From positions 868,001-932,000 of the forward strand of contig JAHYIO010000004.1 in assembly GCA_020543525.1 (NCBI GenBank): 64,000 nt of DNA, read 5' to 3'. A program made the position numbers and the translations under genes. The DNA comes from Coriolopsis trogii. Its lineage: Eukaryota > Basidiomycota > Agaricomycetes > Polyporales > Polyporaceae. This document shows positions 1-12,017 of the stretch, one piece after another (position 1 is the stretch's first letter; each line of letters opens with the position of its first letter). The notes beneath the pieces are model-generated. The model did not search any database. It saw only the letters and a list, made by a program, of their open reading frames with translations, and had not been told where the DNA came from.

Positions 1-1247
1 ATCTCTTGATCGCATAGGATGATCACACAGGATGGCCCAGGTGCACGTCTCTCTCGTATGTCGAGAACATAGTTGCACTGTTTCTCCCCATACTGTCATC
101 GTGTAAGTCCGTTCTAGCATCATCATGCTCATCGCTATGTATTTAGAATGCCTTCATACCAGTTTTCTTGAGTTTCCGCACGTATGCCCTGTCAGGAAGG
201 AGTGCGATAACCGGCGTTCTGGTCTTTGCGCTGAGCATATTTGCGGGGGCCCCCACTTTTGTGAGAGGCTCGTTTGAGAAAGTCTCTATGCACCTGTCTG
301 ACGTCCACGAAGTACAACTTCCAAGATGTTCGAGCGGAGAATTTCCCATCACCGGGCAATTGCACACAAACGACGGTGCCACGGAACCCAACTCTCTTCT
401 ACATTTGGTATGTGCTACTCTACTGGCTGAGGCCTTAGACTTACACTAGCTTCGCTATCCAGTGAGTGATTAGACGTTACACTGAGGGTATGCTGGTTGG
501 TCATTACAACGTCAATTCGCAGTGCTATACAGCTCTTTCGCGACCTTCATAGCAGCAGAGTGTTTCGCTATAATCCTAACGTGGTATAAGACTCGTCAGT
601 CATTGTCTACTTGGACAATCAGCGCCGAGTGTCGTAGAAGCATTGCCAACATCCTCATGGAAGACGGTAAGCCATTGCTCAGGTACGTTACATGATACTG
701 ACACACGGCGGTGCAGGGATGATATGCTTTATGTCAGTCACGATGCGTTCCATCATGCTGACGCGGCACTGAGTTGTGTTGCAGCATACCATTGTTGATC
801 AGCGTGGTCGCATTTGCGTTGCAACTGCAGGTATGTGAGCTGGGGACGGCGGGCACTAAAGGCTGACCTAAGACCGTGTCCATGGCAGGACTCACATTCC
901 ATCTCCATGGCCGGGCACTATTTGGCATACACCAGGGATCCGTACGTGCGATGTTCGTTTCTGGCGGCAAACGCTTCACGTTTCTCCATATCAGTATCAC
1001 AACGGTCATTATATCGCGTTTTCTCCTCAACCTCGGGAGGTTGGGAGTAGCCAGGGATATGACTGCCGACTCCGACTCTATTCCCCTCACTACCAGGATT
1101 TCCGCCGGCATGGGACCATCCGACGTTCCGCTCACCCTCGGATCCTCGCAGGCAAACTCGGAAACGCAGCCACAGGCCCGCGAAGCCACCCCTATCCCGC
1201 CAAGTCATCGTCATACCGTACCCAATATGGCTCCTATGCTTCACTAA
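1..1247 (+). CDS. DUF6533-like multi-pass membrane protein, 5'-partial
   Basis: The fragment can be read as several exons with good splice sites: about 182-415 (RTYALSGRSAITG...), 523-666 (...ILTWYKTRQS...), 717-732, 785-830 (PLLISVVAFALQLQ), about 889 onward, and a last exon of about 992-1247 containing VIISRFLLNLGRLG, ending TAA. The order hydrophobic helix - RxYAL - TWYKT - a short DG(M/T)I segment - SRFLLNL is typical of the DUF6533 membrane proteins that are abundant in Agaricomycetes; their function is unknown. The 5' end is off the window or not resolved. Exon joins at 717-942 are the least certain. It is transcribed toward the mating cluster. The family call is from remembered motif order, not from a search. 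Confidence 0.55.
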
Positions 1248-3427
1248 ATGCTGCACGATCCGCTCACAAAGGATGTCGTAGGCGAAGGACTGCTTCTGCT
1301 TGTGCAAATGGCGTAGCTAGCACAGCCTTTATATCCCTCATCCGACTTGGACTCAGGTCGCAAAATCTTGGATATCGACTCTATACAGGCATCACTGCGC
1401 CAGGAGTATGCCTCATATAACCTTTACAATTGGCTCTCGGAAGAATACATAAGACACCGTGTTTTTGTTTCCCTGGGAGGGCAGCGGGACGCCCTTATGC
1501 CTAGGCCAACGTTTGGCGTACAACGGTCTGCACGCGTGACTGAAGAGGCTGTCCTCGCCAGTTTCGACGATGCTGACTTGGCCTGACAATCCGTTGAACT
1601 TCTGAAGCTTGCTGCTGCAGACCGTGGACTTGCATCTCACCATGCCTTCCGATGGAATCTCCCCGCCACCGATCATAGTCGACGACCAACGCGTGCCAGA
1701 TGGGCATTGAGCATGAATGGTGACGAGCAAAATCAAGCAATAACGCGGACGTACCATCTCACTCAACCACGTTTCTCACTTGGTATCCCCCATGTGAAGC
1801 CTATGGGATTCTGAAGACTCGTGCAAGGCGCTTGGCGTCACTGACGTATGTGGGTTGGTGAGTAGCGCGCTCATGGTACCATGGGCTGGTTAGAGAAACT
1901 AAGTCGGTCGAGGAGTGTCGCACGGCGTCAGTCTTGCGACCCTTCTCAGTCGTCGAGAAATACGTCGAACTTTGATTGCATTGAGTGAATGGTAACGTCG
2001 AGGAGGGGGATTACAGTCGAGACGTCGGGAGGACGACATGGTGGTTAGGATCATGTCCATTTGACGCCCGACGCCTTTGTTGACGTTCGCCCGACGCTCC
2101 TCTCCCGGAGCGGCGGGCTATTGTGCGCTCAATGGGGCCTTTCTCCTCACAATTGATTCTTTTGTGCTCGTTGTACGAGAAAGAAGCCGTTCAACGGTCA
2201 GCCCAATAATGATGATGGCTCGCAACACGATGCATTCTATTACATTCCCCCTTGCTGCTTATAAGTAGGGCAGGTATGCGAGTCGACCTCTCTCTACTCT
2301 CCCTTCCTCATTGCCAAAACGACGCTTGACGCCTCCTCCTTCGACCGCCACGAAATCTATCCCAATTCATCCAAGAACAGACACGGGATCCCGCCGACGG
2401 CTCGCCAGCTTGGACCAACTCTCCGCCAAGTCCCTATGATCGGAATCATTGTCCTTTCTATACTCCGCTCCGCAGATTGGCTGGTTGTTCTAACCAATTC
2501 GAGGTACGTCGAGAGTTGAGGTGAGCACCCCCATTCCGAATCGAAGCCCTGCGCACTGGTCTGAACTGGCACTGCGTTGTTGTGGCCTGTGCCAGTCGCT
2601 GAATGGCATGGGTAACAGCGATCGAGGCTGGATTCTCTTTTGTGCACTCTGGTCTCGCCCACATGTGTGACTGAACCTGATCTCCAAATTGTGGCTCAAC
2701 GTCAGGCACTGGACGCTGGTTAGAGTTGACGGTAGCACCAAATGCCGCTGGTTCGGTTCGAATGGATGCTGGTTATACTGGACGCTGGTTGCTCTGACTA
2801 TGTCACTTTGTCTAACCGGCCCCCATAAACTTGTCTACTAGGCTGCTATGACGTTGTTCGTATGGCTTCTCTGACTCTACGTGCCGGATGGGGCGCAGTC
2901 TACTCGGCCCGCTCTGCCCGCATAGCTCGCGGATGCAATGAGGCGGTGCGTCGTCAAGTCGAGTAAGCGGTTTCACTGTACAGTCTGACCAATCGACAGG
3001 TGGCCCTCACAAGCTTACTTCAGACAGACTCGATAAGGTGGAACATAAATTCAGGTCGTGAAGAGATGACCGAACCACTATGGATACAAGAGGCACTTCT
3101 AATCGATTCCAACATACAATGGAGCGCGATGGAAGCCCGGACTTACAATAACAATAATTACAAAGTGGCAAGGAACGTGAAGTCGACGGGGCTAGCCCGA
3201 TAAATACCGAAGCAAACAAGGACGGAACGAATGGATGCGGAAGCGGTTGTGAAGGCGGAGACGGATGAATCAGCATGCTACATGCGCGTACTCGCCTAGA
3301 GGAACGGTTGGTCAGCAGGTGAGCATGCACCACAATCATCATAGACGGACTCACCCTGTAGTATCGGACGAGACGGCGAACAGGAAAACGAGGGTGCGAG
3401 CAACGTGAATTGCCAGTGCGTGCGCAC
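1248..3427. other. No convincing gene (2.2 kb)
   Basis: Only short overlapping open frames on both strands, with no recognisable domain. A TATA-like CTTATAAGTAG near 2259 is followed by a CT-rich stretch and a roughly 200-base open frame (about 2320-2516) that lacks an ATG and ends at a GTACGT donor-like site. I do not call it a gene. Confidence 0.4.
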
Positions 3428-3631
3428 TTAGGCGATGATGCAGTACGCTGCGAAGCCGCTGCTGCGATGGTCGAAGTCCGACGGCGGATCCTCGAGCGAG
3501 AATTCCGACACGTCTGACGTGTCGGCCAGGACGGGCGCAATGGGCGACGTCAATGGGCATTGCTCGGGAGACTGCGGTACCGTGGGCAGGAGGTCCACGT
3601 CGAATGTAGGGAGGGTGTCGAATTCGTCCAT
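3428..3631 (-). CDS. Mating pheromone precursor 1 (CaaX = CIIA)
   Basis: A 67-residue single-exon ORF starting MDEFDTLPTFDVDL and ending SSGFAAYCIIA. The acidic N-terminal pro-region and C-terminal CaaX box (Cys-Ile-Ile-Ala) are the hallmarks of basidiomycete lipopeptide pheromone precursors: the Cys is farnesylated, IIA removed, the end carboxymethylated, and the peptide cut from its pro-region. The DFDHRSS stretch, about 12 residues before the Cys, is the likely processing area, matching the position of the E-R/E-H motif in related precursors. It is in the receptor core, about 2.8 kb upstream of receptor 1. The AYCIIA end is shared with precursor 4. The upstream region has no clear TATA box. 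Confidence 0.88.
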   Translation of the reverse strand: MDEFDTLPTFDVDLLPTVPQSPEQCPLTSPIAPVLADTSDVSEFSLEDPPSDFDHRSSGFAAYCIIA

Positions 3632-4896
3632 GGCAGATGTGAAGGTGCGTGAGGTCGCAGGCCGTGATGTATGATTCGAGGTGGTGTAGAGGGGGGGATT
3701 GTGGTATCGCCGGTTGTCAGAGAGGTGCGTGCGCGGAGGTGAAGGGTGTTCCTAACGAACTGCGTTTCAGTCGATGACTGGGAGGACTGAGAGAACAAAA
3801 CGAATGGAATGTCAAGGGGACACTCACTGAAGGCTTTTAATCAAGTCGTCTGGACTTTGGGGACTAGATTTGTGCTCCAGCGCAGAGTGGCCGGCGAAGA
3901 GGAGAACAATTGTCGAGGATACGCGCGTGTGTAAGTTCTCAGTTGTGGCCAATTGTCCGCATTCTCTTATACTAATCCGACCGCCTAGATTCCCTTGCCA
4001 AGGCATCCTGCATGTTTCTCTCGTGTGCTTGCCCCCCTGGATACGAAATCAGGGGAGGTCGAGAGAAAAATGTCGTATCCGCCGGCCCGTCCTGGCATAG
4101 GCAGAGACCGGTACTTTCAGCGCCAGACTTCCTTCAAAGCTTCAAGAAATAAGAGTCAAGACAGGTATCAGTACGAGGGGTTCTATCTGAAGAATCAGTA
4201 TTTCAAGGTGGCTCAAGGAACCGACAGGAACCAGCGAACGCGCGGGACCAACACGCAGTACTAGTAGGACAATGGACCCCTACATCCATTGTCCAAGCCA
4301 ACGACCCAATATGGCTTATATAAGCCGCTTAACGATTCGAGCGCCGAGGTTCTCCGACTCTCCTCGCCGGACCTGACCACGGTCCACTGCGGGCTCTGGC
4401 AATCGCTCACGAAAGCGCCCCCTTGGTTGAACCAGAGAAGAAGCAGCAGATGTCTACTGGTCATTCAAGTCATTCCTGCAACACATACAAGTACATTGGT
4501 TACAGCTTCGCCGGTAATCGTACAACATGGATCTATTCTCTATAAGATGCCAAGAGTGGGGGACGAACTGAAGGATCGTGCGATGGGGATCCGGAATGTG
4601 ATCAATGAGTGACGTGGTGCAGCACAATTGTGATGCATAATATTTACGAAGCTTTGAAGAGCAAGGTGTTGTATCAGTAAGCCGATGCGTACATACGGAT
4701 AGACGGAAATCACGAACCTATGCGCGCCAGTAGAAGCGGAAGAGTGTCGAACGAATTGAATAAATATATGTCAATGTCACAGATACGAGAGTGGGGGACA
4801 TGACCACACGGTCGCCACTTAACCAGAGCATTTTGCGATTAGTATTCGAGTCGATAGCTTATAGCATCGTACTCACAGAGAAAAAAGCTGACTGCG

Positions 4897-5052
4897 TCAG
4901 GCTATCGTGCAGAGAAAGTGCCCGGTGGCTCCGTGATGCTCGGAGTCAAAGGGAACTCCAAGCTGGTCGCGGGGATGCGACGCTAGTAGGGACGGACCCC
5001 TGGCGCTAGGAGTCTCGAGCAAAGAAACTTCGTCGAAGTCGAAAGAGTCCAT
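4897..5052 (-). CDS. Mating pheromone precursor 2 (CaaX = CTIA)
   Basis: The true gene is the 51-residue frame beginning MDSFDFDEVSLLETP and ending HGATGHFLCTIA; a longer open frame continues upstream to 5340 but its extension has no pheromone character. The start is chosen because MD-x-F is shared by the other precursors here. CTIA is a less usual CaaX box (Thr in the first a position) but the Cys and terminal Ala fit farnesylation. EHHGATGHFLC closely resembles EHSSGASGHFYC of precursor 3, including the E-H pair used as the maturation site in related precursors, so the two look like duplicates. A TATATAA lies about 110 bases upstream. Confidence 0.85.
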   Translation of the reverse strand: MDSFDFDEVSLLETPSARGPSLLASHPRDQLGVPFDSEHHGATGHFLCTIA

Positions 5053-5159
5053 GAAGGCAAGGAGAACGAAACCTTCCGGGAAATTGGAGGTAGAAGAGCT
5101 CGAGATGATTGGTAGGAAGTGATAGGTGTGAAGCAGGACACTTCGCTTTGAGACTTCAA

Positions 5160-5167
5160 TTATATAT
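5160..5167 (-). promoter_or_regulatory. TATA-like box of pheromone precursor 2
   Basis: The minus strand reads ATATATAA about 110 bases upstream of the ATG at 5052. Position is similar to TATA-like boxes of the other pheromone genes in the window. Confidence 0.45.
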
Positions 5168-5789
5168 GCTGTTGGCGGTCCAATTCGAGTCACTAAATGG
5201 GCAAATGTCGCAAATCTCATGTTCGTTAGTACCAATATAGGTAGGGGCACGCCGGCCACAATTGGCAAGGCCAAGCGCGTCGGCTCCCGAGATTCCTTTG
5301 TCCTCTGTCTTAGCGCCAGCAGTTGGGCAGAGATTTCCATATAGGGCGAGTTTTGGGGAAAAGATTAGGTCAGCACGGCGGAGGCCCGTTCCGTTGGTGC
5401 CGGACCAGCCAAGCTCAGGAGGCCCAAGTTTAAGCTCAAGGCTGGAGCCTGACAATGATACAGCACTGTTGGAGGATTGCGAGTTGGTTGGGTTCTCTAA
5501 TGCAGCAGGGTATACGTTCATAACGTCGCTCTATGATACATCTCGTTGTAGCAGCACAAGAAGCCAGCCCGATGATAGAATAGCGATAAATAGTCAGCAA
5601 CGGCAAGATGCATGTCGGCCTGACCGGCATGACCGACACCCATCCTTCTCCTCCTCCCTCCCATGTCAATGCAGGAACACCATAAAGGGCTTTGAATACA
5701 TTTGTAGTCTGCGAGTTAGGTCTAGGTCAGCGGCCGTACTACAATGCAGTTGAACTGACATACCGGAAATGTACGAGTGTATTCACGGT

Positions 5790-5948
5790 TTATGCGATGA
5801 TACAGTAGAAGTGTCCCGACGCGCCGGAAGAGTGCTCGTATGCAACAGGTACGGCGGGAGCGTCGAGTGGATCGGACGAAGGATCGACGACGTGTTCGTC
5901 TGTGTCTCCAGTCGGAGACAGTGAGTCGAAGGATGAGAAGAGGTCCAT
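5790..5948 (-). CDS. Mating pheromone precursor 3 (CaaX = CIIA)
   Basis: A 52-residue single-exon gene on the minus strand starting MDLFSSFDSLSPTGDT and ending EHSSGASGHFYCIIA, then TAA. It is short enough to be missed by a 60-residue ORF cut-off. All pheromone-precursor hallmarks are present: MDxF start, acidic Ser/Pro-rich pro-region, E-H dipeptide 12 residues before the Cys, and a CIIA box. It lies 500 bases upstream of receptor 1 and is transcribed away from it. TATAAAG is present about 165 bases upstream. The mature part closely resembles that of precursor 2. Confidence 0.88.
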   Translation of the reverse strand: MDLFSSFDSLSPTGDTDEHVVDPSSDPLDAPAVPVAYEHSSGASGHFYCIIA

Positions 5949-6109
5949 GTGGGACGTGTGGTGAGATGGCGGGCGCTATAGTGGACTAGTGGTGACTGTT
6001 CTCCTCGGGGAGATGTGGAGAGGAGTGCCCGAGGACGTCTCTGCGAGTGAAGGAGCGGGATGTCGACTGCAGCAACGATGCGTGAATTGGAGAGAACAAT
6101 CTCTAGTAG

Positions 6110-6116
6110 CTTTATA
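6110..6116 (-). promoter_or_regulatory. TATA box of pheromone precursor 3
   Basis: TATAAAG on the minus strand, about 165 bases upstream of the ATG at 5948. Confidence 0.45.
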
Positions 6117-6448
6117 GACACTACCGAACAGATCATTCTCAGAGTCGAGCGCGTCCTGATTGTTCTGAGGTACACACATATACCTCGCCGCAGCGTTATA
6201 CAAGCATACCTGCCAGTTGTACGACGAGGTAGACGAGTCTGTCAGTCTGAGAGGCATCCGATTGGAGGTCACGAGCGCTCACCCCCGGAGACAAACATGT
6301 GCAAACAACCCCCGTTCCCGCAGATGGATGGGCACAATGGATGTTTATTGTAGACTGCTCTCGCGTCGCTCATTCTCTCTTTTCGATATAGCTATGGCAT
6401 CTCTGGAACGCCTCTTCCCACTGCCCCCTTATCCCCCGTCTCCTCCTC

Positions 6449-7965
6449 ATGATGCTCAATCCTGAATATCCCGCCTTTCCTGTGGTCGCACTCATTGCTG
6501 CCGTCCTTGTCATCGTTCCCCTCCCATGGCACCTTCAAGCTTGGAACTCGGGAACATGTTTGTTCATGGTGTGGACCTCTGTGGCATGCGTCAACCTTGC
6601 TGTCAACGCAATCGTCTGGAACGACAACGTCGTCGATCGCGCGCCCGTCTGGTGTGATATTTGTACGTCAGTCTCCAGTTCAGGTCCTTACCTCCTTGCA
6701 GTCGTCTCATTGACTGCCTTTCCAGCATCACGTATCATTGTCGCAGTAGCCGTTGCGATTCCCGCGTCGTCGCTTTGCATCAATCGCCGCCTCTACAAAA
6801 TTGCATCGTGCCGTTCCGTGTCTATTTCTCAGGCAGAGGTCAGAGCACGTCTCTTCTTCCGTCACTAGTAATTAAACTCACGATGCCCACAGCGACGTCG
6901 TGCCGTTGTTGTCGACTTCGCTATAGGACTCGGCATACCTTTACTGCAGCTCGTAGCTTGTAAGTCGTCTGAATGTCCCCTCGCTGTGGTACCATGTCTG
7001 ACACGTCACCGTTCCTCCTCTAGCCTATATCGTCTCTGGTAGGCATCTATAGATGGCGATGTACTTGCCACGTATTCACGGCTTCTGCGTTCTGCTAGGT
7101 CACCGCTACGACATCTACGAACAGATTGGATGCTACCCGTTCATTTACAACACTGCTCTTGCGTTTCCTCTCGTTTACGCGTGGCCTATCGCCATTGGCT
7201 TGTGCTCTGCCATTTACTGTGGTACGTCTTCTCTCTGCTTGTTTGAAGTGAACTTTCCTCTGACTCTCAGCCGTGCATGTCTTTCTAGTACTCTCATTGC
7301 GAGCGTTTGCTATCCGCAGGGCGCAATTCAGCGAGTTCCTTGCCGCTTCTTCCTCCCTCACTATCGGACGTTATTTCCGTTTGATGGCGCTCGCCACGGT
7401 TGAGCTCATGTGCACGATCCCCATTGCAACATATGGGCTTACTCTGAATGCCAAGTCGGAGATTTATCCATGGATCAGCTTCGCTGACACCCATTTTGGT
7501 TTCTCGCGCGTCGACCAGTGGCCCGCGATCCTCTGGAGGACCAGTTCCAATGCTATAATCACGTTTGCGCTGACCCGCTGGTCCACGGTCTTCTGCGCCT
7601 TTGTGTTCTTTGCTTTCTTCGGCTTTGCGGATGAGGCGCGCCGACACTACAGGAAGGTTGTCGCACCCATCATTGACCTCTACCGTCAGAGGTTCCCTGC
7701 AAAAGACTCAAAACGTCCTATAGTGTAAGTTGTCGCCTCCGTCTGTGACTTCTGATCCTGATGTCCTTGTTGCAGTATGTCAGGCAAAGGTTTCAAGCTC
7801 CCATCCATTGGCTCACCTCCGCCATATGCTCCCCGGAGCCCCAGAGAGGAAGACATCAAGCGCCATCCATCTTTCGAGTTTGAAGGCGACGATCTCTCCC
7901 CTCCGCCGACCGCCGTCTCGGACTCGTACCCCTCCATGGCCTCTGACTGTGGTCATGCCGTTTGA
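6449..7965 (+). CDS. STE3: STE3-type pheromone receptor 1
   Basis: Class D GPCR that senses a farnesylated mating peptide and signals through a heterotrimeric G protein at the plasma membrane. Exons 6449-6662, 6726-6838, 6893-6959, 7024-7038, 7099-7221, 7289-7724 and 7776-7965 give an unbroken 385-residue frame. The second ATG (6452) aligns better with the other receptors. Seven hydrophobic segments are at about residues 8-28, 36-55, 72-90, 113-132, 157-177, 205-228 and 274-292. The STE3 signatures PLPWHLQAWN, APVWCDI and FGFADEARRHY are present. Exon 4 is only 15 nt. The cytoplasmic tail after TM7 is short (about 93 residues) compared with receptors 2-4. It converges with receptor 2 and has the same intron pattern as receptor 3. 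Confidence 0.93.
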
Positions 7966-9001
7966 CGACGTACTATCTCCTCCCTGTATCGCACATGAAC
8001 GTTCTCTAGCATTACACGTTTACCACGACGCATTACTCTCTAACCCACATTCTCCTCTGTTTTTCCTTCTATCGATCCTTTCGCTTGTGTAGCACTACTT
8101 CTCTATCTGCTGTATCCATACCCCTAGTACTCAGGCGACCGCCGTAATCGTATTCTCATCAGGATTCCTTGACTTGGATCTCCGACATTGTGCTTTGCCG
8201 CGAGGACTTGGCTGTGCACCGCTCAGCAGCGCCGTTGTATGAGAAGGACGAGGCCTAGGAGAGAAAGAGGTCTGTGCTGTTGAGGCAGCTGACGGCGAGA
8301 TCAACGGGCTTGGACTATTGTGAGATGGACCGGAAGAAGCGTTTGGAGGTCGAGGGCTGGCGGTATGCGTGGTGTGCTCAGAGTTGTCTGTAGTCACACA
8401 GCGAGCAGTAGAAGAGGCAGCGTCGAACCTGTCTGAACGCTTGGAAGCGAAGACCGCGTTGATCCAACCTACATAGCTATAGAGCGGATCCGGATGTAGC
8501 CGTAGTCGAACGGACGTATTGCAAGCGGCACGTTGGCGTTCTAGCCTGGCCATTCTCAGGCTCATGATGGAAATGGATGGAGAGGGCACACAGGGCAGGC
8601 ATCGGACGCGCCTGATCATTGGTCAAGAATGGTGCCGATGGACGTCCAGTCTCCGGTGTATACCAGTATGCGGACGTTGCCCAGAACGAGCGCGCTGGAG
8701 GGCAGCGGTGCAGGGAAGCCGGGACCCTAGGCCTGTACTACGTTGCAGAGCGAAGTCCTTCGGGCGACAAGGATTGAATATAAGTGTCGGAGCAGTCAAG
8801 ATGGCTGCTGGGTGAATATTGAAAGGCGCACACGGCGTTGTCAAGATACAGAAGGAGATTTATTGAAGAGCAGATTGACTAACACTACATAACAGAATCA
8901 AAACAGTTTACAACGTCCCCCAGCTAGTGAGGACGCACAACATAAGATAGTGACTAGCAATACAAAACAAACAGCGCAATTTGCGCATACCAGGCCAGGA
9001 C
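7966..9001. other. Convergent intergenic region between receptors 1 and 2
   Basis: Holds the 3' ends of both receptor genes. A Ser/Pro-rich minus-strand open frame at 8131-8619 has no recognisable domain and no CaaX end (it ends ITAVA). I leave it uncalled. Confidence 0.4.
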
Positions 9002-10816
9002 TCACATGGCGTGATGGAACGCAGACGGCGTCGGAGGCGCCGACGACTGCTCGACCTCGAGCGACACAAACGACGGCACGCGCGCCCCATACGCAGCCTC
9101 GATGTCCGTGAACGAGAGCGACACGGGTGACTGCTCCGAGTCGTGGCTGAACACCGAGTCCATCGGTGAGCGCGCGGCCTCGCTCGGCGAGAGCGGCGAC
9201 ACTGGCGACATCGGCGTCCTAGGCGCGAAGGGGAAGGGGGGAAGAGGCGGCACGGGCGGGATGCACTCGGACTCGCTGACGGACACCGGCCCATCAAAGG
9301 ACCGGCGCGTGAAGTGGTCGTAGATCGGCGTGGGCGAGCTGGGGGTGGAGGGGCCGCCTGCGAGCGAGGGTGCGCTTGCGAGTCCTTCATACGAGCTGAA
9401 AGGAAGATTATTGATGGTAGGAGCGGGGGAGATTGATGTCGTCAATGATTCGGTAGGGGTCATGCGAGGCGCCTTGGGGTATTCATATGGAGGTAGAGGC
9501 TCGGAGGGCGACACAAACTTCGCTTCGGAGAAGATCTTGTTTGAGCCACGCAAGAAGGCAGGCATACCGCTGTGATCGTGAGTGAGCACGACTTTGGATT
9601 ACATTTTTTGAACGAGACATACCCGAGACGTTGCAGCCCAGCTTTCTGACTTTGCGACTTGGGCTTGTAGCCAAATTTGCCAGAAACGAACCAAAAGGCA
9701 GTACGATAGTTGCGGCGCGCTTCGCTAGCGACGCCAAAGTAGATGAAGAAGATGAGGGCGCACACCGGCGAGAGCCACCGATTGAGCTCATGCACGGTGA
9801 TGGAAGTCTGACTAGACCGCCAGATGATAGCAGGAACCTGCTCTATACGTCCGAAATCGAAGTGCGTGTCTTCCCAGCTGCGCCACGGGCCAAGCGGCTG
9901 CGTCGTGACGTTCAGGTAGATTCCGTAACTGGATATCGGGATAAGGAGAAGGAGCGAGGTTGTGGAGAGCGCCATGAGTCGGAAATATCGGCTGAGCGTA
10001 AGAGAGGACTTTCTGGAGGACAAGAACTCATTGAACTGTGCTCGGCGTCTATTGAAGGCCACCAGAGAGAGCGCTGTTATCAGAGAATGAGAAATAGTGC
10101 AGAATGTCTTGCAAGCGTGAATGCATACCGCAATATATCGAGGCGATAAACCCAAACACAAGAGGCCACCAGTTGACAAGGAAATACGTCAGGAGCGTGT
10201 TGTACAGAGCGGGGAAGCATCCAAGTTCTTCGAAGATGTTGTAACGATGTCCTTGTACAACATACGCTATGTACGGCGTGAGCGAAGATATGAAGGGAAT
10301 GGTATATGCTGCTTACATAGCGCGACCACGACCGCTGGAATGAGCACACAGATGAGTGTGTCTATCAGAACAGCACGACGTTTCTGAAAGCAATGTTGAG
10401 GTCTCCCGAAGCCCGGCATCTCAATCGTAGCGCAACTCACCTCTGCCCTAGTAATCATGACCGCCTGCACGCGTGCAATGTTATATAGTCGCTGGTTGAT
10501 GCACATTGCGGCAGCGGGAATGCCGACCGAGGCAGCAATAGTGAGACGAGTAGCTTCGAAGCAGATTGAGACAACATACAAAAGACGACTACTAGAGGGA
10601 CTCACATATGTCGCACCATACAGGTGCATGGTCGATGGCATCTCTCGCCCACACGACGGTGTTTACGAATTGATTGAAACATGATAAGGAAGCCCACATC
10701 ATGTAGTAGCATGTTGCAGTATTCCAAGCCTCCAAATGCCATGGCAATGGGACCAGGGAGAGAACGAAGCCGAGGAAAGCAAAGATGGGGAACAGAGGGT
10801 ATGTTGGATCGACCAT
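9002..10816 (-). CDS. STE3: STE3-type pheromone receptor 2
   Basis: Exons, 5' to 3' on the minus strand: 10816-10606, 10553-10441, 10383-10317, 10266-10129, 10073-9623 and 9569-9002, giving 515 residues with no stop. The start MVDPTYPLFPIFAF matches receptor 4 and excludes the upstream in-frame Met. STE3 landmarks: PLPWHLEAWN, APVWCDIC, GHRYNIFEELGC, and FGVASEARRNY after TM7. The last exon is a long Pro/Ser-rich cytoplasmic tail with conserved pieces DIEAAYGARVPSFVSLEVE and PPTP near the end, shared with receptor 4. The 15-nt micro-exon of receptors 1 and 3 is fused here to the next exon (138 nt). Receptor 4 is its closest relative in the window. Likely mating specificity is unknown. Confidence 0.93.
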
Positions 10817-11807
10817 GGTAGACGTGGCGAAGGGGAGTTGAAGCAGAGGCTGAAGTTGAGCGAATGAGGCGCCATATTCGATATATCCTGTTGTGAGCCC
10901 TTTGTTCGAGGAGATTGTGCCCGCATACGCAGGCGAGCAGATGGAGGCCGACACATCGAACAAAGGACAGAACCAGACCAGCTGAGAGTCTCCTTACGAG
11001 CGCTTGATGGAACATCCACGTGAACACGACGGGCAACGGCGTATGTCACCCCCCAGAACAGGCCGGGATTATGGACGGAATTAGTCTCCTGTTCCGGGCC
11101 AGAATACTTTGGTAAAATCACCAGAGCGCCAAATACAACAAGTTGAAACTCCGAAAGGGACATTAGTATTGTCTACTTATTCACCTTACCCAGATTCCGG
11201 CACGATCTCCGAAGGTATTCTGGACCAGAATAGGAGACCAATATTGGCAATTTCCCCGGCCTGTTCAGGAGGGCGGATTTGGCCATTGCCCGTCGTGGAA
11301 GTTCTTGTTTGGCTCCTGGACCACGCGCAAACGAATCTTCTCCGGCCCGGTCTGTTCAATAGGCGCTTATAGACAATCCTTTGTCTCTTCTCTCTATCCA
11401 TAACAGTTCGTTTGGCATGGCGGCCATTGGGTGGCCAGACCTCATGATCAGTCACTAGCTCCATGGCTGGAACCTCGCGGTATGCCATCGCCCTCTCGCC
11501 AGGATTATGTAATGGCGTGCATGGGCTCCGTGTGATTTCCACTTCTAAGTCATGTTAGTAAGTACTCGTCGGTCAGATTTGCATAAGAGTATTGAGCCAA
11601 GGGCTGACGAGACTCTATCTCACATTGGTTCCCTGACCGATTGTCCCTACATCCTCGTCCGCGCTCGGCGTACTCACGTACAGTATAGTGCGCAATTGTT
11701 CCTCTACCTCTTAACCGGTATCGAGTGGCCACAAACTAGACACCGTCATCACATCGCACGTTTCTCCCGCGTCAACATCTTTTCGCGCATCATCGTCACC
11801 TCCCTCA
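10817..11807. other. Intergenic region between receptor 2 and precursor 4
   Basis: Divergent promoter region. No gene is supported; only overlapping short frames are present. Confidence 0.4.
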
Positions 11808-12017
11808 ATGGATCAATTCTCCCTTCTATCTACGACTCTCTCAGAGTCCCTTGAATCGTCGTTACAGTCCACTTCCTGCGAGTCACCATGCGCGTCCCGG
11901 TCATTCATAAACCTTTCCCCTCAAGAACGCGCCGCTCTACTCGCACGCATTGCGTCCTCTACACCAGTAAACGAAGATAGCAATGATGTCTATCAGGCTT
12001 ATTGCATTATCGCATAA
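11808..12017 (+). CDS. Mating pheromone precursor 4 (CaaX = CIIA)
   Basis: A 69-residue single-exon ORF starting MDQFSLLSTTLSESLESS and ending VYQAYCIIA, then TAA. It is the longest precursor in the window and has a Ser/Leu-rich rather than acidic first half; NEDSND near the end is the probable processing area. It sits between receptors 2 and 3, the usual position for a pheromone gene next to its receptor. The AYCIIA end is shared with precursor 1. A good 68-nt intron (GTGAGT at 12020, TTTACAG at 12087) begins three bases after the stop, so the transcript probably has a spliced 3' UTR. Confidence 0.87.
   Translation: MDQFSLLSTTLSESLESSLQSTSCESPCASRSFINLSPQERAALLARIASSTPVNEDSNDVYQAYCIIA

Noticed and set aside
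1347..1586. 79-residue ORF ending ASFDDADLA, considered as a pheromone
   Set aside because: No Cys and no CaaX box, and no ATG at the frame start.
8131..8619. 162-residue minus-strand ORF ending ITAVA
   Set aside because: No Cys before the end, so not a pheromone; Ser/Pro-rich with no domain, and convergent with receptor 1.
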